This document shows positions 1 through 12,125 of a DNA stretch of 64,000 nt, one piece after another; position 1 is the first letter of the stretch, and each line of letters opens with the position of its first letter. Position numbers and translations under genes: made by a program. The stretch spans positions 3,472,001-3,536,000 of the forward strand of contig NC_085890.1 in the NCBI RefSeq assembly GCF_035222375.1. The letters run 5' to 3'. The notes under the pieces are model-generated. The model was not told the DNA's origin. It did not search any database and saw nothing but the letters and a program-made list of their open reading frames with translations. The stretch comes from Podospora pseudocomata (taxonomy: Eukaryota; Ascomycota; Sordariomycetes; Sordariales; Podosporaceae).

Positions 1-1806
1 AGATAGTCTGCAACGCTTTCTATTTGCGGATGGTGCATGTTAGTGCCAATCATTCTTAACTCTTATGGCAGGGATACGGGTCAATTACCAGCTGTTAATG
101 TCTCCCCCAGTCCCGGCCCTCTGCGTGATATCTCAGTCAATAAATCGAATCCGGTGACAGGAAGCGGCAGACTTACCCGTGAAGTAGAAAGATCAGCCCC
201 TGCCCCTTCCAGAAATCAAGTCATCGAATGTGCTTTTCTGCCCAGACGTCAGGCCTTTAACCAAGCCGTGCACAAGGTTCTTGGCTGTCCTGCTGAGCTG
301 CAGAGACGAATATGCGTCTGTATTCCAGGTTAAATCCTGAAGGTCATCTGCTTTGATCCAATGCCAAACTTTGGTGCTCAGTCCGAATGCTGGGATAAGG
401 GCGGGGAATAGAAGCTCAAATTCCTGGTTGATTACGCTCAGTGTGGCCTCGACGAGCTGTGCCAGTTAATTAAGATTCTGAGGAACAGAGTCAGATAATT
501 TGTCTGTTGAGCCGCCCTCCTCTGCCGCATCGTTTGGATCCAAAGGCCGAAAGTCTAAGAGTTCGCCCACGCCACTCTCAGACTGGCAAGTTCTTTCCTC
601 TTCACATGCATCGCAGCTGGGATCTCGACAGGATTCGGTTCTGTCTTTCAGGTTGGAAGGCATGGCCATTCCTCGCGCCATTGCCCGTTTAGCATGGCCT
701 CGACTACAAGCTGGACCGTTGTCTCGTAAATCGACTAGCTTAGAGGATTTGTTATCAGAGACATCATCCCAGGTCTTGAAGTCTACCATGACCCTCTCGT
801 CAAGCTATCCCGAGATTCATTGTCAGTCTTTGGACTCGCCATGATTGTGAAATACTCAGTGAAGACATGGGGAGACTGGTGTGCTGACATACCTCATAAG
901 AGTCGTACAAAGCGTAGCCGTCTTGGATAGTCAAGTCCTTGCCTACCCACCCAATAGCTTCGTACTTTTGCGTCATGAATGAGTTTAATCCATCGCCGAG
1001 CACTCGACGTAGCCTCGCGGCCCGATCCTTCAGCTTGCTTTCGAGCTTTTGGCGGTCTTTATAGTATTTCAGAGGTATTATCGGCAACTCGGAGATGGTC
1101 TTCAATGTCCATCCAACCGGGCATATTGTCGACCTTTTCTCGATCATTCCTGGAATATTGCCGTCGGTCCCAATGCAGAGACCGTGTAGCACCCAATAAA
1201 CCCCATCACGGTGGTCGCCCTCTTGAACCATGCCTCGCACAATCCAGCATTCCTGGATATCCTTTTGGTTCAGGACAGCGATGCTGTTAGCGAAAATATT
1301 ATCCAGAGCATGTCTGCTGCCACCCTACCTACACTGCAGAACCTGTCGTGATCTTGCACAATGCTTTTCAACAGACCATTGGTGTCGATGAAGTGACGAA
1401 GAAGCTTCGCAACCTCGCACACTTCGAGGTCCACATCATCGTTGTTGTCCTCTGCCAGGGCTTGGATTTCGTCGCGGTAGAAGAACAGCTCGGCGAAAGG
1501 GGACGGGATTTTCATGGGGAAGGCGTGGAGTTTGGTCGCTTCGTAAAAGTTCTTTGCGATGACCTTTTCCAGCATCTAGCAAAAAGGCCGTGATCGAATC
1601 TCTAACTCTGAGCTCATCATTGCGAGTAAGTTTCCATCCCGGATAATGGTACGACGCAGGACCAGTGTGTGGTTCTCATGCTTTTGCTCAGAAACCTTCA
1701 GAGGCTTTCGTTTCTTCTCACGATAGCGATCGATGGGGACGATCTGGGTGGTGAAACCGCCATCTGTGTCTGCTTCTCGGCCCTCGGTGATATCCATGAG
1801 CCCCAT
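1..1806 (-). pseudogene. AAA+ ATPase pseudogene (DUF7025-type N-terminal region plus start of AAA domain), runs off left edge
   Basis: Read on the minus strand, the pieces line up as one fungal AAA+ ATPase of the kind with an N-terminal DUF7025-like region before the ATPase domain. The stretch at 1240-893 (PIIPLKYYKDRQKLESKLKDR and following) is the typical core. Two introns with good sites remain: 892-805 (GTATGT...TAG) and 176-121 (GTAAGT...CAG). After the second one the Walker A loop reads GGPGLGETLTA, so the catalytic lysine of GxxxxGK[ST] is glutamate. The frame is broken by a pair of near-compensating indels around 1560-1590 with a TAG between them, a one-base loss near 1290, an in-frame TAA at about 466-468, and another shift near 193. 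Upstream and downstream sequence still reads as protein in the expected frames, so decay is recent to moderate. Start chosen as ATG 1806; an earlier exon is possible. The family is recalled, not searched. Confidence 0.72.
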
Positions 1807-3634
1807 GATTCTTTCCGAGTCATTGTGGTGGTCGGGTGGCTCAAAACGACTCTGTTTGGCAATCAGTATGTGTTGGGTATTTTAACAACCGACCATCTGT
1901 TGTAGGAAAGACCTCTGGGTTCTGAGTTGGAACACAAAGCCATGCGAAATCGGCAGAGTAAAAAGATGCTGGCATAATGAAAAATTGACAATTTACAGTT
2001 GTGGTTCCTTGTGGAGATCCCACTGGGGAATTGGCTGCTGCCCAGTGATCAGCTAGTGGCATGGTGTCCAGGAAGACACCAGGCAGAAGCCTTTCATAGT
2101 CTGCATAGGACATCAGATTATAGCCTGAGTGATACACGTCTTTACGTTGACAAATACATGGCTGTCGTTCTTTCTGGAGTATGCCCGTTTGAGAGAGTTC
2201 TTTGCGGATCCGAAGTGTGCGGGTTTAAAGAGCAAAAATGAAAGGTCCGAGACCGATCCATGTTGATTGTGGTCCCAGCTGTGTTTTTCATTTCCTAACT
2301 TACCTACATGTTACTTTTGCCAGCCTTAAGCGTCCAACTGGAGTCTACTTTGCAAATGTCGCAGCCAATTAGATCTTGCATCCATCCAAAGACACGATTG
2401 ACTTCACAATATTCGTGTTGGTGGAAGGTCGACGCGATAGGATGAGTGGCGCAGCAGCGCTAGAAGAAACACCAAAGGATGCTTCTTGAAAAGGCGAAGT
2501 TCGAACATCAACAACACTAATGTCATGGACAAATGAAGGGACTGCGATTGTACGCGGGGTGACGCGCCAAGCGGATACGATGAGGTTCTGCTCTCGAAGC
2601 GCCCGCACAAGCCCCTCGCATATGATCACCTAGCTTTGGATGGGATGCGCATCGAGATAAGAACAGTTAGGTGTGGCAGATAAGCGCCAAGGTGGGACGA
2701 ATTCCGAGCTGTTCAACTTCCTGAGCAAGTGAAATGTTGCTGCCGATGAATCGTTGACGAAATATGAAACATTCGTTGTTTCCCTCTCTGTATTTTTGTA
2801 ATCATGGAGGCTACAGGCAGACACAATCTCTGCTCAGGACTCTGAAGATGGAAGCACATACCTTACCTTACCGGCCCCAATGCCAAACATTGACTCCTGA
2901 GTGCGGGCCAGGTGCTCTTTACTGGCCCGCAGCTATCATGGAAGAGCATCCAGACTGTCATTTCCAGGGAAATCCGATACAGATTTCGGATGACATACTG
3001 CCAAAAACTGAGGAAGATTTCTCTCCCTATCTTCTACATTCACACCCCTGAGTCTTCCAATAAACCTGAAGCATATAACCGCCGACAGAAAATAGAAATC
3101 GAAAATAAAAGGGGCTGTAGAAAATAGAGGTACTTCGGTACATCGAGCTTGCATTTTCAGGCTCTCAGGCGGAATGATGATGAAGCATAGCTCTTTGTAT
3201 AACTGGACATTTACCACTCCGATCTTCAAAGCCGAAATCAAAATCATATGTGTGCTATCGCAAGGAATGCGTTTTGCTGAGGATTCAGCCGAGAGACTGG
3301 ATCACGTTTGGATGTCCGTGCACGTTTGCGCTGGACTTGGCTCATCACTGCGGCACAGCCCAGGCAGGACAGCACCTCAACCCTTGGAGACAGCAGCAAC
3401 AACAACCACCTTTGAGCTGCAACAATCGAACCCACTGAGATTTGCGCTACGTAGCTCAACAATTACTCGCGGTAGGTGATTCTGATCTATGTCTGAGAGC
3501 TTATCCTTGTTTCAGCTACTGATTTGTTGAGCCTATTAGTTTCGTCCATCCCCCCGGCCCACCTGCTCGCCTTTTCCCGCTGTCGGACAGTCATACGAGT
3601 AGCTACGAGAGCTAAGCTCGGCGGTTTTTCGACA
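1807..3634. other. Intergenic stretch with unassigned open frames
   Basis: No gene is supported here. Minus-strand frames at 2137-1841 and 2824-2369 (the latter with one in-frame stop at about 2630) read as plausible protein (for example VRALREQNLIVSAWRV) but match no family I recognise, and could be further relics or the 5' part of the broken AAA gene. The last few hundred bases are the presumed promoter and leader of the HNWD gene; a TTG-initiated extension of that frame back to 3524 is not used because the family starts at MRLLER. Confidence 0.4.
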
Positions 3635-6600
3635 ATGCGCCTCCTGGAACGCAATGATACCGGCGATTTTAGTTTAACGGATGACATTCCCGACGACCAG
3701 GTCCCACCGTATGCAATACTTTCGCACACCTGGGACGACGAAGAGGTCATCTTTAAGGATATAAAGGACGGTACATGCAAGAACAAAAGAGGCTACTCCA
3801 AGATCCGGTTTTGTGGAGATCAAGCCGGACGCGATGGGCTGAAATTCTTCTGGGTCGACACATGCTGTATCGACAAATCCGACAGCACCGAAGTTCAGCG
3901 CGCCCTTAACTCCATGTTTCAGTGGTACCGCAATGCAGCCAAATGCTATGTCTATCTCACAGACGTCTCAACCTGCCAGAAGGACACCGACGGCAACCCT
4001 GGCTGGTGGGAATTAACCTTTCGAAAATCCAGGTGGTTCACTCGTGGGTGGACCCTTCAAGAGCTCATTGCTCCAGCAATTGTGGAATTCTTCTCCAAAG
4101 AGGGCGAGCGTCTAGGAGACAAGAAGTCTTTGGAACAGCAAATCCACGATGTGACCGAGATTCCCCTAGAGGCTCTCCCAGGCAACACATTGTCCGACTT
4201 CAGCATCGAAGAGCGTCTGTCGTGGGTCGGAAAGCGCAACACCACACAAAAAGAAGACAAGGCGTACTCGCTATTCGGCATCTTTGATGTAACAATGCCG
4301 CTTCTGTATGGCGAAGGAGAAGATAGAGCATTTGGGCGGCTGCGAGAGGAAATTAGTAAGCATGATCGCTGTCTGTCCAGTCTACATTCTACCGACCCGC
4401 GCCTTGATAAGAAGCGCATCGAGGAGGCAAAAGGTGGGTTGCTTGCTGGCGCTTACCGCTGGGTTTTCGCCAACCCCGACTTCTGTCTATGGCGTGAACG
4501 GTCGGAGAGCCGCTTACTCTGGATCAATGGAGATCCCGGCAAAGGCAAGACCATGTTACTCTGCGGCATCATCAACGAGCTACAGGGAGCCATTGTTGCA
4601 GACGGGCATTGTCGTAATCTGGCCTACTTCTTCTGCCAAGCTACCGACTCCGCATCAATAACGCCATTGCCGTATTGCGTGGCCTGATCTACCTTCTTGC
4701 CCACCAGCAGCCACGTCTCATCTCCCACGTGCGTAAATACACCGACGCTGGTAAATCCCTCTCCGACGCAAATGCCTGGTTCGCCCTCTCGGACATTTTA
4801 GTGGGGATGCTAGGAGATCCGAACGTGAAGCCAACCTGTTTAGTCGTCGATGCCCTAGACGAATGTGTTATCGACCTACCGAAGCTTTTAGACTTTATCG
4901 TCTGTATCTCATCCGATCGGATAAAATGGCTCTTAACAAGCCGGAACGAGACGATCATTGAGAAGAAATTGAAATCTAACAATGCGCGAACAAGGCTTAG
5001 TCTTGAGCTGAAGGAAAATGCGATGGAGGTGTCTCATGCTGTCGATGTGTACATCGACGATAAACTATCTGGGTTAGAAGCACTTCAGGACGACGCCCTG
5101 CTAAAGGATCAAGTACGGGATATTCTACACAACAAGGCAAACGGCACGTTCCTCTGGGTCGCCCTCGTCGTACAGGAACTCAGCATGGATGGGGTTGAGA
5201 GCTGGCATGTTCTGCAGATTGTCGAAGAAGTGCCACCGGGGCTGGATGGGATGTACAAGCGCATGCTGGATGAGATCAGGCGGAATAAACGGGACTCGGA
5301 ATTCTGTTGGCGCATTCTCTCGGTGGTGACGGTAGCATACCGCCCACTTCACTTGGACGAAATAGGCGGCTTGTCTGGATTACCGGAACAGATTGTCAGG
5401 TCGACGGAAAATATTCAGAAGATCGTGGCCAAGTGCGGATCCTTTCTCACGGTTCGAGATAACCAGATCTACCTCGTTCATCAATCAGCCAAGGACTACC
5501 TAAGTGATCAAGCCTCCCCATTACTTTTCCCCAGTGGTGTGGCTGTGACCCACCATGACATATCGGATCGGTCACTAAAGCTTCTCTCAGGCAAGTTGCA
5601 ACGCGATGTATACGGTTTATGCATACCAGGATTTTCTATCGACCACGTCCGAGTGCCGGACCCGGACCCTCTTGCGACAGTGCGGTACTCGTGCGTTTAC
5701 TGGGTTCATCATCTCTGTAACTGGCAGTCGAGCGACGATAGTAAGCACCCAGATATTTTCCAAGATGGTGGTATCGTCGATGGCTTTCTGAGGCAGCACT
5801 ACCTCCACTGGCTTGAAGCACTTTCACTTTGTAAGAGCATGCCGCAGGGGATACTTTCAATGGCAAAGCTCGAAAGCATTCTTCAGGTAGGCTCTACCCA
5901 GTGATAGTATCCTCTTATTAAGCGGTTCTAACAGGAATTTAGCACAGTTCGATTACGTCTCAATTACCAAGCCTTGTCGCTGACATGCGCCGATTCGTTT
6001 TATACTGGAAATGGGTTATTGAGAATTATCCTCTTCAGGTATACGCTTCAGCACTTGTATTCAGCCCCGCCCAAAGTATAACAAGAGGCCTATTTACGCA
6101 GGAAGAACGGAAGTGGATTACTTCGAGGCCAATGGTAGAGAATAATTGGAATGCGTGCCGGCAGACGCTCGAGGGCCATCGCGGTTGGGTCCTGTCGGTA
6201 GCGTTCTCGCCCGATTCGAAGTGGATTGCGTCAGGATCAAACGACCGTACCATCAAGATCTGGGAGGCGGCCACGGGGTCATGTACGCAGACGCTCGAGG
6301 GCCATGGCAATGAGGTCCTGTCGGTAGCGTTCTCGCCCGATTCGAAGTGGGTTGTGTCAGGATCAAACGACAGTACTATCAAGATCTGGGAGGCGGCCAC
6401 GGGGTCATGTACGCAGACGCTCGAGGGCCATGGCAATGGGGTCCGGTCGGTAGCGTTCTCGCCCGATTCGAAGTGGGTTGCGTCAGGATCAGCCGACAGT
6501 ACCATCAAAATCTGGGAGGCGGCCACGGGGTCATGTACGCAGACGCTCGAGGGCCATGGCGATAGGGTCTGGTCGGTAGCGTTCTCGCCCGATTCGAAGT

Positions 6601-7694
6601 GGGTTGTGTCAGGATCAGACGACAGTACCATCAAAATCTGGGAGGCGGCCACGGGGTCATGTACGCAGACGCTCGAGAGCCATGGCGATAGGGTCTGGTC
6701 GGTAGCGTTCTCGCCCGATTCGAAGTGGGTTGTGTCAGGATCAAACGACAGTACCATCAAGATCTGGGAGGCGGCCACGGGGTCATGTACGCAGACGCTC
6801 GAGGGCCATGGCAATGTGGTCCGGTCGGTAGCGTTCTCGCCCGATTCGAAGTGGGTTGTGTCAGGATCATTCGACAGTACCATCAAAATCTGGGAGGCGG
6901 CCACGGGGTCATGTACGCAGACGCTCGAGGGCCATGGCAATGGGGTCTGGTCGGTAGCGTTCTCGCCCGATTCGAAGTGGGTTGTGTCAGGATCAGACGA
7001 CAGTACCATCAAAATCTGGGAGGCGGCCACGGGGTCATGTACGCAGACGCTCGAGAGCCATGGCGATAGGGTCTGGTCGGTAGCGTTCTCGCCCGATTCG
7101 AAGTGGGTTGTGTCAGGATCATTCGACAGTACCATCAAAATCTGGGAGGCGGCCACGGGGTCATGTACGCAGACGCTCGAGGGCCATGGCGATTGGGTCC
7201 GGTCGGTAGCGTTCTCGCCCGATTCGAAGTGGGTTGCGTCAGGATCATTCGACAGTACCATCAAGATCTGGGAGGCGGCCACGGGGTCATGTACGCAGAC
7301 GCTCGAGGGCCATGGCGATGAGGTCCTGTCGGTAGCGTTCTCGCCCGATTCGAAGTGGGTTGTGTCAGGATCAGACGACAGTACCATCAAGATCTGGGAG
7401 GCGGCCACGGGGTCATGTACGCAGACGCTCGAGGGCCATGGCGGTTCTGTGAAATCGGTAGCGTCTTCCCTTGATTCGAAGCTGATTGCATCCGGATCTA
7501 ACGATACCAACCCCCCACATTACCCACGCTATGGAATAGACATGAGCAAGAGATGGATTATGAAGGGTTCAGAAAATTGGCTATGGCTGCCTCTGGAATA
7601 TCAGTCACAATGTTTCGCTGCAGCGGCATCAACAATTGCTATTGGCTGTTCTTCGGGGCGCGTCCTAACTATGAAGTTCACGACAGACAGCTGA
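3635..7694 (+). pseudogene. HNWD-family NLR-like gene: HET - NACHT - WD40, one frameshift in NACHT
   Basis: Member of the Podospora het-e/het-d/het-r (HNWD) family of STAND proteins. In these, repeat-mediated recognition of a non-self partner triggers NACHT oligomerisation and a HET-domain cell-death response in incompatible fusion cells. ATG 3635 gives the family start MRLLER. The HET domain has YAILSHTW (residues 26-33), a CCIDKS block and GWTLQELIAP. The NACHT P-loop GDPGKGKT begins at 4529 (residue 299); Walker B-like CLVVDALDEC lies near 4840-4865. Between them, near 4650, one base is missing compared with the frame on either side, so translation ends at TGA 4685-4687. A phase-0 intron lies at 5887-5942 (GTAGGC...TTTAG, CTAAC branch point), as expected between the NACHT and WD40 parts. 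After ten full WD40 units, a degenerate eleventh and an LWLP-containing tail, the frame ends at 7694. Apart from this one indel, all domains look intact. Confidence 0.9.
6165..7424 (+). repeat. Ten near-identical 126-bp WD40 units of the HNWD gene
   Basis: Ten tandem in-frame units of exactly 42 codons (TLEGHG..V.SVAFSPDSKW pattern ending KIWEAATGSCTQ), starting at 6165 and every 126 bp; an eleventh, diverged unit starts at 7425. Outside a few codons the units are nearly identical in DNA. Variation is confined to unit positions 4 (G/S), 6-8, 10, 21-22 and 26. Such identity points to frequent unit exchange within the gene or between family members. With a 4-residue offset, positions 6, 7, 8, 10 and 26 correspond to the diversifying sites I recall from published HNWD work. 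Confidence 0.95.
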
Positions 7695-9234
7695 GCTGAT
7701 CTCTCATTCTTTATCTCTCTCTTTTTTTTCTATCATAGTGTGACACAGGAGGGGCCTGGCGGTCTCCATTAATTTATAGCCCGTCACAATACTCTAGATC
7801 CTTCTGGATCCCGCCTCTTTTATCACTTCGAGTACCCTGTTTCGTCATGAAGACAGGTGGCTCTAGAACACTTGGTAGAGGCGTCATTTTGCCCACTCGA
7901 ACAACTCGAGATCGGGCTAGTTAGCTTGACGTAGTTCCAAGCGCCACAACTTTATTTGATCTGGTTTCCTTTAACAGCCGCGAGGCATTTAATTGTCCGC
8001 CTCAATTCCAACCATTAATTATGCAGGTAGATAGCAGTTAGGCCGTAATGCGGCTAATTGCTTATTTGCCGTGTAACATAAAGTCTTACTTACAGCCTGG
8101 TGTTAATTTCATTGGCATGATCCTTCAGTACACGCTGCTCATATTTCTTCTTTATCATACGAGACAGCTCCCAAGATGATTTGACTGCAGTAACTAAGCC
8201 TGTGAGAGCGGCAGCTGATGCCAAGGGAACTAGGGAGGTATGACGCCATAAGTGCTAATTTGTTAATAGGAAGTAATAAAGAAGCTTAGGTGGGTATGTA
8301 AATATGAAATGGAACTGTAGTTAAGACAAGCAGTATGTTGGTTTATATGACGATTCAACTTTGCCTTTACCTTGACTTGCAAATTCGTTATTCGAACTTA
8401 AGCTGGTTAATTTGGACATTTCGAAATCAAACACATTTTTTCCAAGCTGAAATTGACAGGGGGGTAGGGTGGAAGAGGCAGTGCTGCTCCTAACTACACA
8501 CCCCACCCAAGTCTAAAAGCGGCAATATATTTCCCTTGACCGGGAAGAACACCAGTTCCGCAGCCGAATATCCTCTGAGCAAAATGGTATACTTCAAAGT
8601 GACAAAATGAATACTTAAAGCGATTCTGGCATTATATCAGTTCAAGTGTTACAACCTGCACCGGGAGTGGATACAGACTGCAAGGCAGTACGCCAGAGGT
8701 GAATATGACAGGATGATCGAAGGTTGTGACAAGCGTCTCAGACATGGGTTCACTGTCAACAACAGGTTGTTCTAACAAAGAGCTACTGAAAGTAGATTGT
8801 AGACAAATGAACTTGAATTGCTTGCATGAGGAATCAGATTCCTCGACACGGGGAGCGCCCGGCGCTCCCCCCTATTTATGTCAAGCTATCTACATATATT
8901 TCTGAAGTATCTTTGTACCTTGCTCAGTGTGCCTTCAAAGCCAGAGAACCTCAATTATATCTATGCATGGTGACAGCATTGGTGGCAAGGGTACCATGTC
9001 CAGCTGAACTGGTTACGTCAGTTTCAGCTTCCATGAGCTCCTATTCAGCTTGATTGACCAGAACCCTTTTCTGTCTGACAGGTACCACCCAGTGGTTCCT
9101 GTTACAGGGGTATTACGCTTGGGGCGTAACATCAAGTTTACATTTTTTTTGGATTTCTCGCGTTCAAGTCTTTACTTACAAATATTTCTTGCCCTCATCC
9201 AGTTCGCTGCTGGTCGGCCTTTCCTTTCACAACA
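7695..9234. other. Gene-free stretch downstream of the HNWD gene
   Basis: No coding signal. A 10-bp perfect inverted repeat (GGGGAGCGCC, one-base spacer, complement) lies at 8850-8870. The rest is ordinary, mildly AT-rich sequence with short meaningless open frames. Confidence 0.5.
8850..8870. repeat. GC-rich perfect hairpin, 10-bp arms
   Basis: GGGGAGCGCC at 8850-8859, C at 8860, GGCGCTCCCC at 8861-8870. Arms are perfectly complementary with a one-base spacer, inside AT-richer sequence. Function unknown; it might be a transposon end or a structured RNA element. Confidence 0.6.
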
Positions 9235-11316
9235 ATGGAGCTCCCGATATTTGACAACCTCCAACTTTCCCTACCTGCCGTGTCCAAAAGGCGCAAGAAC
9301 CTCACCACTGTGATTCCATGGGATGGTGTGAGCAACGAGCCCAGGTCTCCGTACACACCAAAGCTGTCAATTCGAAGCAAGAGTTCGTCATAACCATCTT
9401 CAGAAAACTGGGTCATTACCGAAAGTGAGATTTTCAATCAATTCAACATCCACAAACGCTTCCACCTGCCGGACATTGCTCCAGGTCTCGAAGAAAAGAA
9501 TATCCCGATGTTCGATGATTTCAGTCAGTACGGCGGAACAAGCCAAGAGATTCGAGAGCTACTTGTCTCAAAACAAGTTTCCAGGCTGGCCTCCATCATG
9601 TTGTATCCTAAGCCGCTAGAATTCAAAGGATCCGACAAATTAGCGGTGGATTCCATCTCCTCTTACGAGACTTTCGTCAAACTCTCAACAGCCTTACTCC
9701 AATCACTCGATATTGTTGAGTACGACGGAGAATGTCTCACGGCAGAGCAGGGCCATCTGGAGAGGCTTGCTAGCACCGTGGTTGTTAGGAGAGTTCGTGT
9801 TTCATTGGACTTTACTTGCAACCAAGATGAAGACAGTTCTGATCGCAAAATGACAGAAGTAAGTTCAGAGCACCGCCTGGACCTCTTCGCTCTGGTATAT
9901 TATTGCACAGAGGCCATGGCCCGTGTCATATGTGCCAACGCACATAGCCAGTCGACAGCAATCGAGATGCTTGCTCACCTCGCCAAGATTTCAGCCAAGA
10001 CCAAGGTTGTCTCTGCTAACACCCGAGAATTTGCTCAGATTTCAATTCAGGAGGGGCTGAGCGAGGCGGAATGGGACCGCGTCGAACAGCGCCTGAAGCG
10101 ACAAGGAAACAATTCGAATTCTTGGGACCACCAAGCGAAGCGAAACATGGCCATGTATGGCACGCACCTCCGCGGATTGAGTTTGTTCCTCGATGCCGAC
10201 GCTTTCGAAGACCAGCCCACAGCACCAAGAACCAAGAGGGCCCTTTTACGAGAAGAATATTTTGGACGATGTTCACAGTTCCGACGGGGAATACTGGATC
10301 TTTGAAATCTTCTCCACAAATGAACGGGATATCACAAACTACGAACAACTTCATTGACGACATATGAAATTAGCAGCATGGTCTACGAGACAGGTTTGGA
10401 ACACTTCCAGACGCTTATCTGCCAGGACCAGGACCAAAACTATGAAGGAAACTCAGATCCCACCATGATCAGCTGTGCTGGTCGCGCATTTCATCAACTT
10501 AACCTCACCCTTGGCCATATCAAGTCCAAAAGGATGGCTGGCCGAATAGGCTCTGCCTTTGCCCGGGGGCAACGCTTTTCACCGCCGGACCCTCGCGAAG
10601 CCTCCGTAGGGACGCATGTATCGTGGAGTATTCTTAACAAGAACGCCGAACAACAAGAGTCCCCCGAAGGATATCAGCGTCCCGAAAGACTCGAGCTCGG
10701 GTCAATGAGTAACGTCATTGCCGTGATCATCCCATGGGTCTTGACTCTTCCGTCAGTGTCAGACAGCTTGAACAGACTCCTGCGCGGTATAGCAGAGCGT
10801 GATTTATTTCTCAAGGGCAGCGCCAACCAGACAATCGAGCTACAGCCCCATCCGAAATACTTTGCATTTTACTGTCTCAACACCGAAGAGTACCGGACAT
10901 TACAGTACTCGCGTGGGCCTGAAGAGTCTCGGTCGCTTTCTAATTCACCCATCACCAGAAACGGCTTGGTGAGCGGCAAAGCCGTGGGCAATATTGGTCG
11001 TGCAAGCAGCTTTGCGTTCGACTTGGCTACTTCCCGACCCCCGAAGCCATTTCGAACGCCATTCTTATTTGGCAAGTCAGAAAAGAGTCACCTAGAGGTT
11101 GTCAAGAAAAACCAGTCAGCGCTCGATTCAGCCAACAACGAGATGAAAACGTGGGTCTTGGAGGAGAAGGGTGTCATGGTTCAATGCAGGTTGTACGTAT
11201 CAGCTGTTGTTGCCCTTAGTGCCTCCTTGGTTATTGGTGGAATCTCAATCGACATCACAGTTGGCGACAGGATTCCTGGAGTAGACCCCTTCAGGTCCCA
11301 TAAGCATAGAGGTTGA
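9235..11316 (+). pseudogene. Broken gene for a fungal protein with a C-terminal membrane segment
   Basis: ATG 9235 opens MELPIFDNLQLSLPAV. The frame meets TAA at 9391, continues in the same frame to 10305 (265 codons from 9508), shifts near 10255 into a frame reading NILDDVHSSDGEYWIF, and shifts again near 10350 into the frame open to 11316. The end of that part has a hydrophobic segment (VSAVVALSASLVIGGISIDI) followed by RIPGVDPF. This resembles a family of large fungal proteins in which VDPF leads into further membrane helices; here the frame stops twelve codons after VDPF begins, so the C-terminus also looks cut off. I cannot name the family or function. At least one nonsense change and two indels suggest a dead gene, in keeping with its neighbours. 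Confidence 0.6.
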
Positions 11317-12125
11317 GTCTGCCAGGGGCCGTGGTCTTGTGTGCCTGGATTTACGCGGTGTTGTACGCTATGGCAGGGTGAACTCGTGGAGATCCGAGGT
11401 CTCAGCTATGAAGGCCGATGTCTTGTGCTGTGAAAGCTTAGAGAAATAGAAGGTACATCATGGACAGTCGCATATAACTTTGAACCATGAGCGCCTGGTA
11501 TGGTTTCGAACAATCGGGTTGTATGGGGGTGAAACCAGTGCAGTGTATATCTAGGCAGGCTTAGGTATTCACACTATACAAACAAGAATAATTACTATAA
11601 AGAGTACCAAGGGCTACCATGTATCATATATTTTGGACAGGCCGTGATTTCGTGTATCGGGAATATGAAGTGTCGTCTGAGGGTTTTTATCAGGAGCTTG
11701 ATTGAGCGAGTGGATGGTGCACTTGAGATCTATCTTGATCCACGTACGATACTGTTTTTGTCGCAGCGCACAGAAATTAAATAAGGAGGTGAGTGGGTGC
11801 TCACTATTGATAACGTCACCGACCTCCATGATGGTAAATGAGGGCAACCAAGCTGCGGAGTCGACATGTGACAAAGGCGGCAAAAGCTTAAAAGCCATCA
11901 ACTCAACCATCGACTAACACAAGAAGTTTAAACCCTAGTGAAACGCCACAATCTACCTTATCGGCAATAGCCGTTGGCGTTTTGATTTCCTTTTCTTTGA
12001 GTTCCCCACGCGCACACTTTTCCAAGCAAAAAAGGAACTCTCGGAATTCGACATTCAACCCTCCTGCTTGACAATCGATCTCTCATTGCGTGTCGTCGAA
12101 TCTGACACACAAACACCTCACAGTG
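11317..12125. other. Gene-free stretch
   Basis: No gene supported. Two overlapping opposite-strand frames near 11614-11917 show no recognisable motif. Confidence 0.4.

Noticed and set aside
6165-7424. Regular direct repeats resembling a CRISPR array
   Set aside because: No spacers; units are in-frame WD40 codons in a eukaryotic gene.
6035-7510. 491-codon minus-strand open frame across the HNWD gene
   Set aside because: It is the mirror of the 126-bp WD40 repeats; its 42-residue periodicity follows the sense gene and it has no motif of its own.
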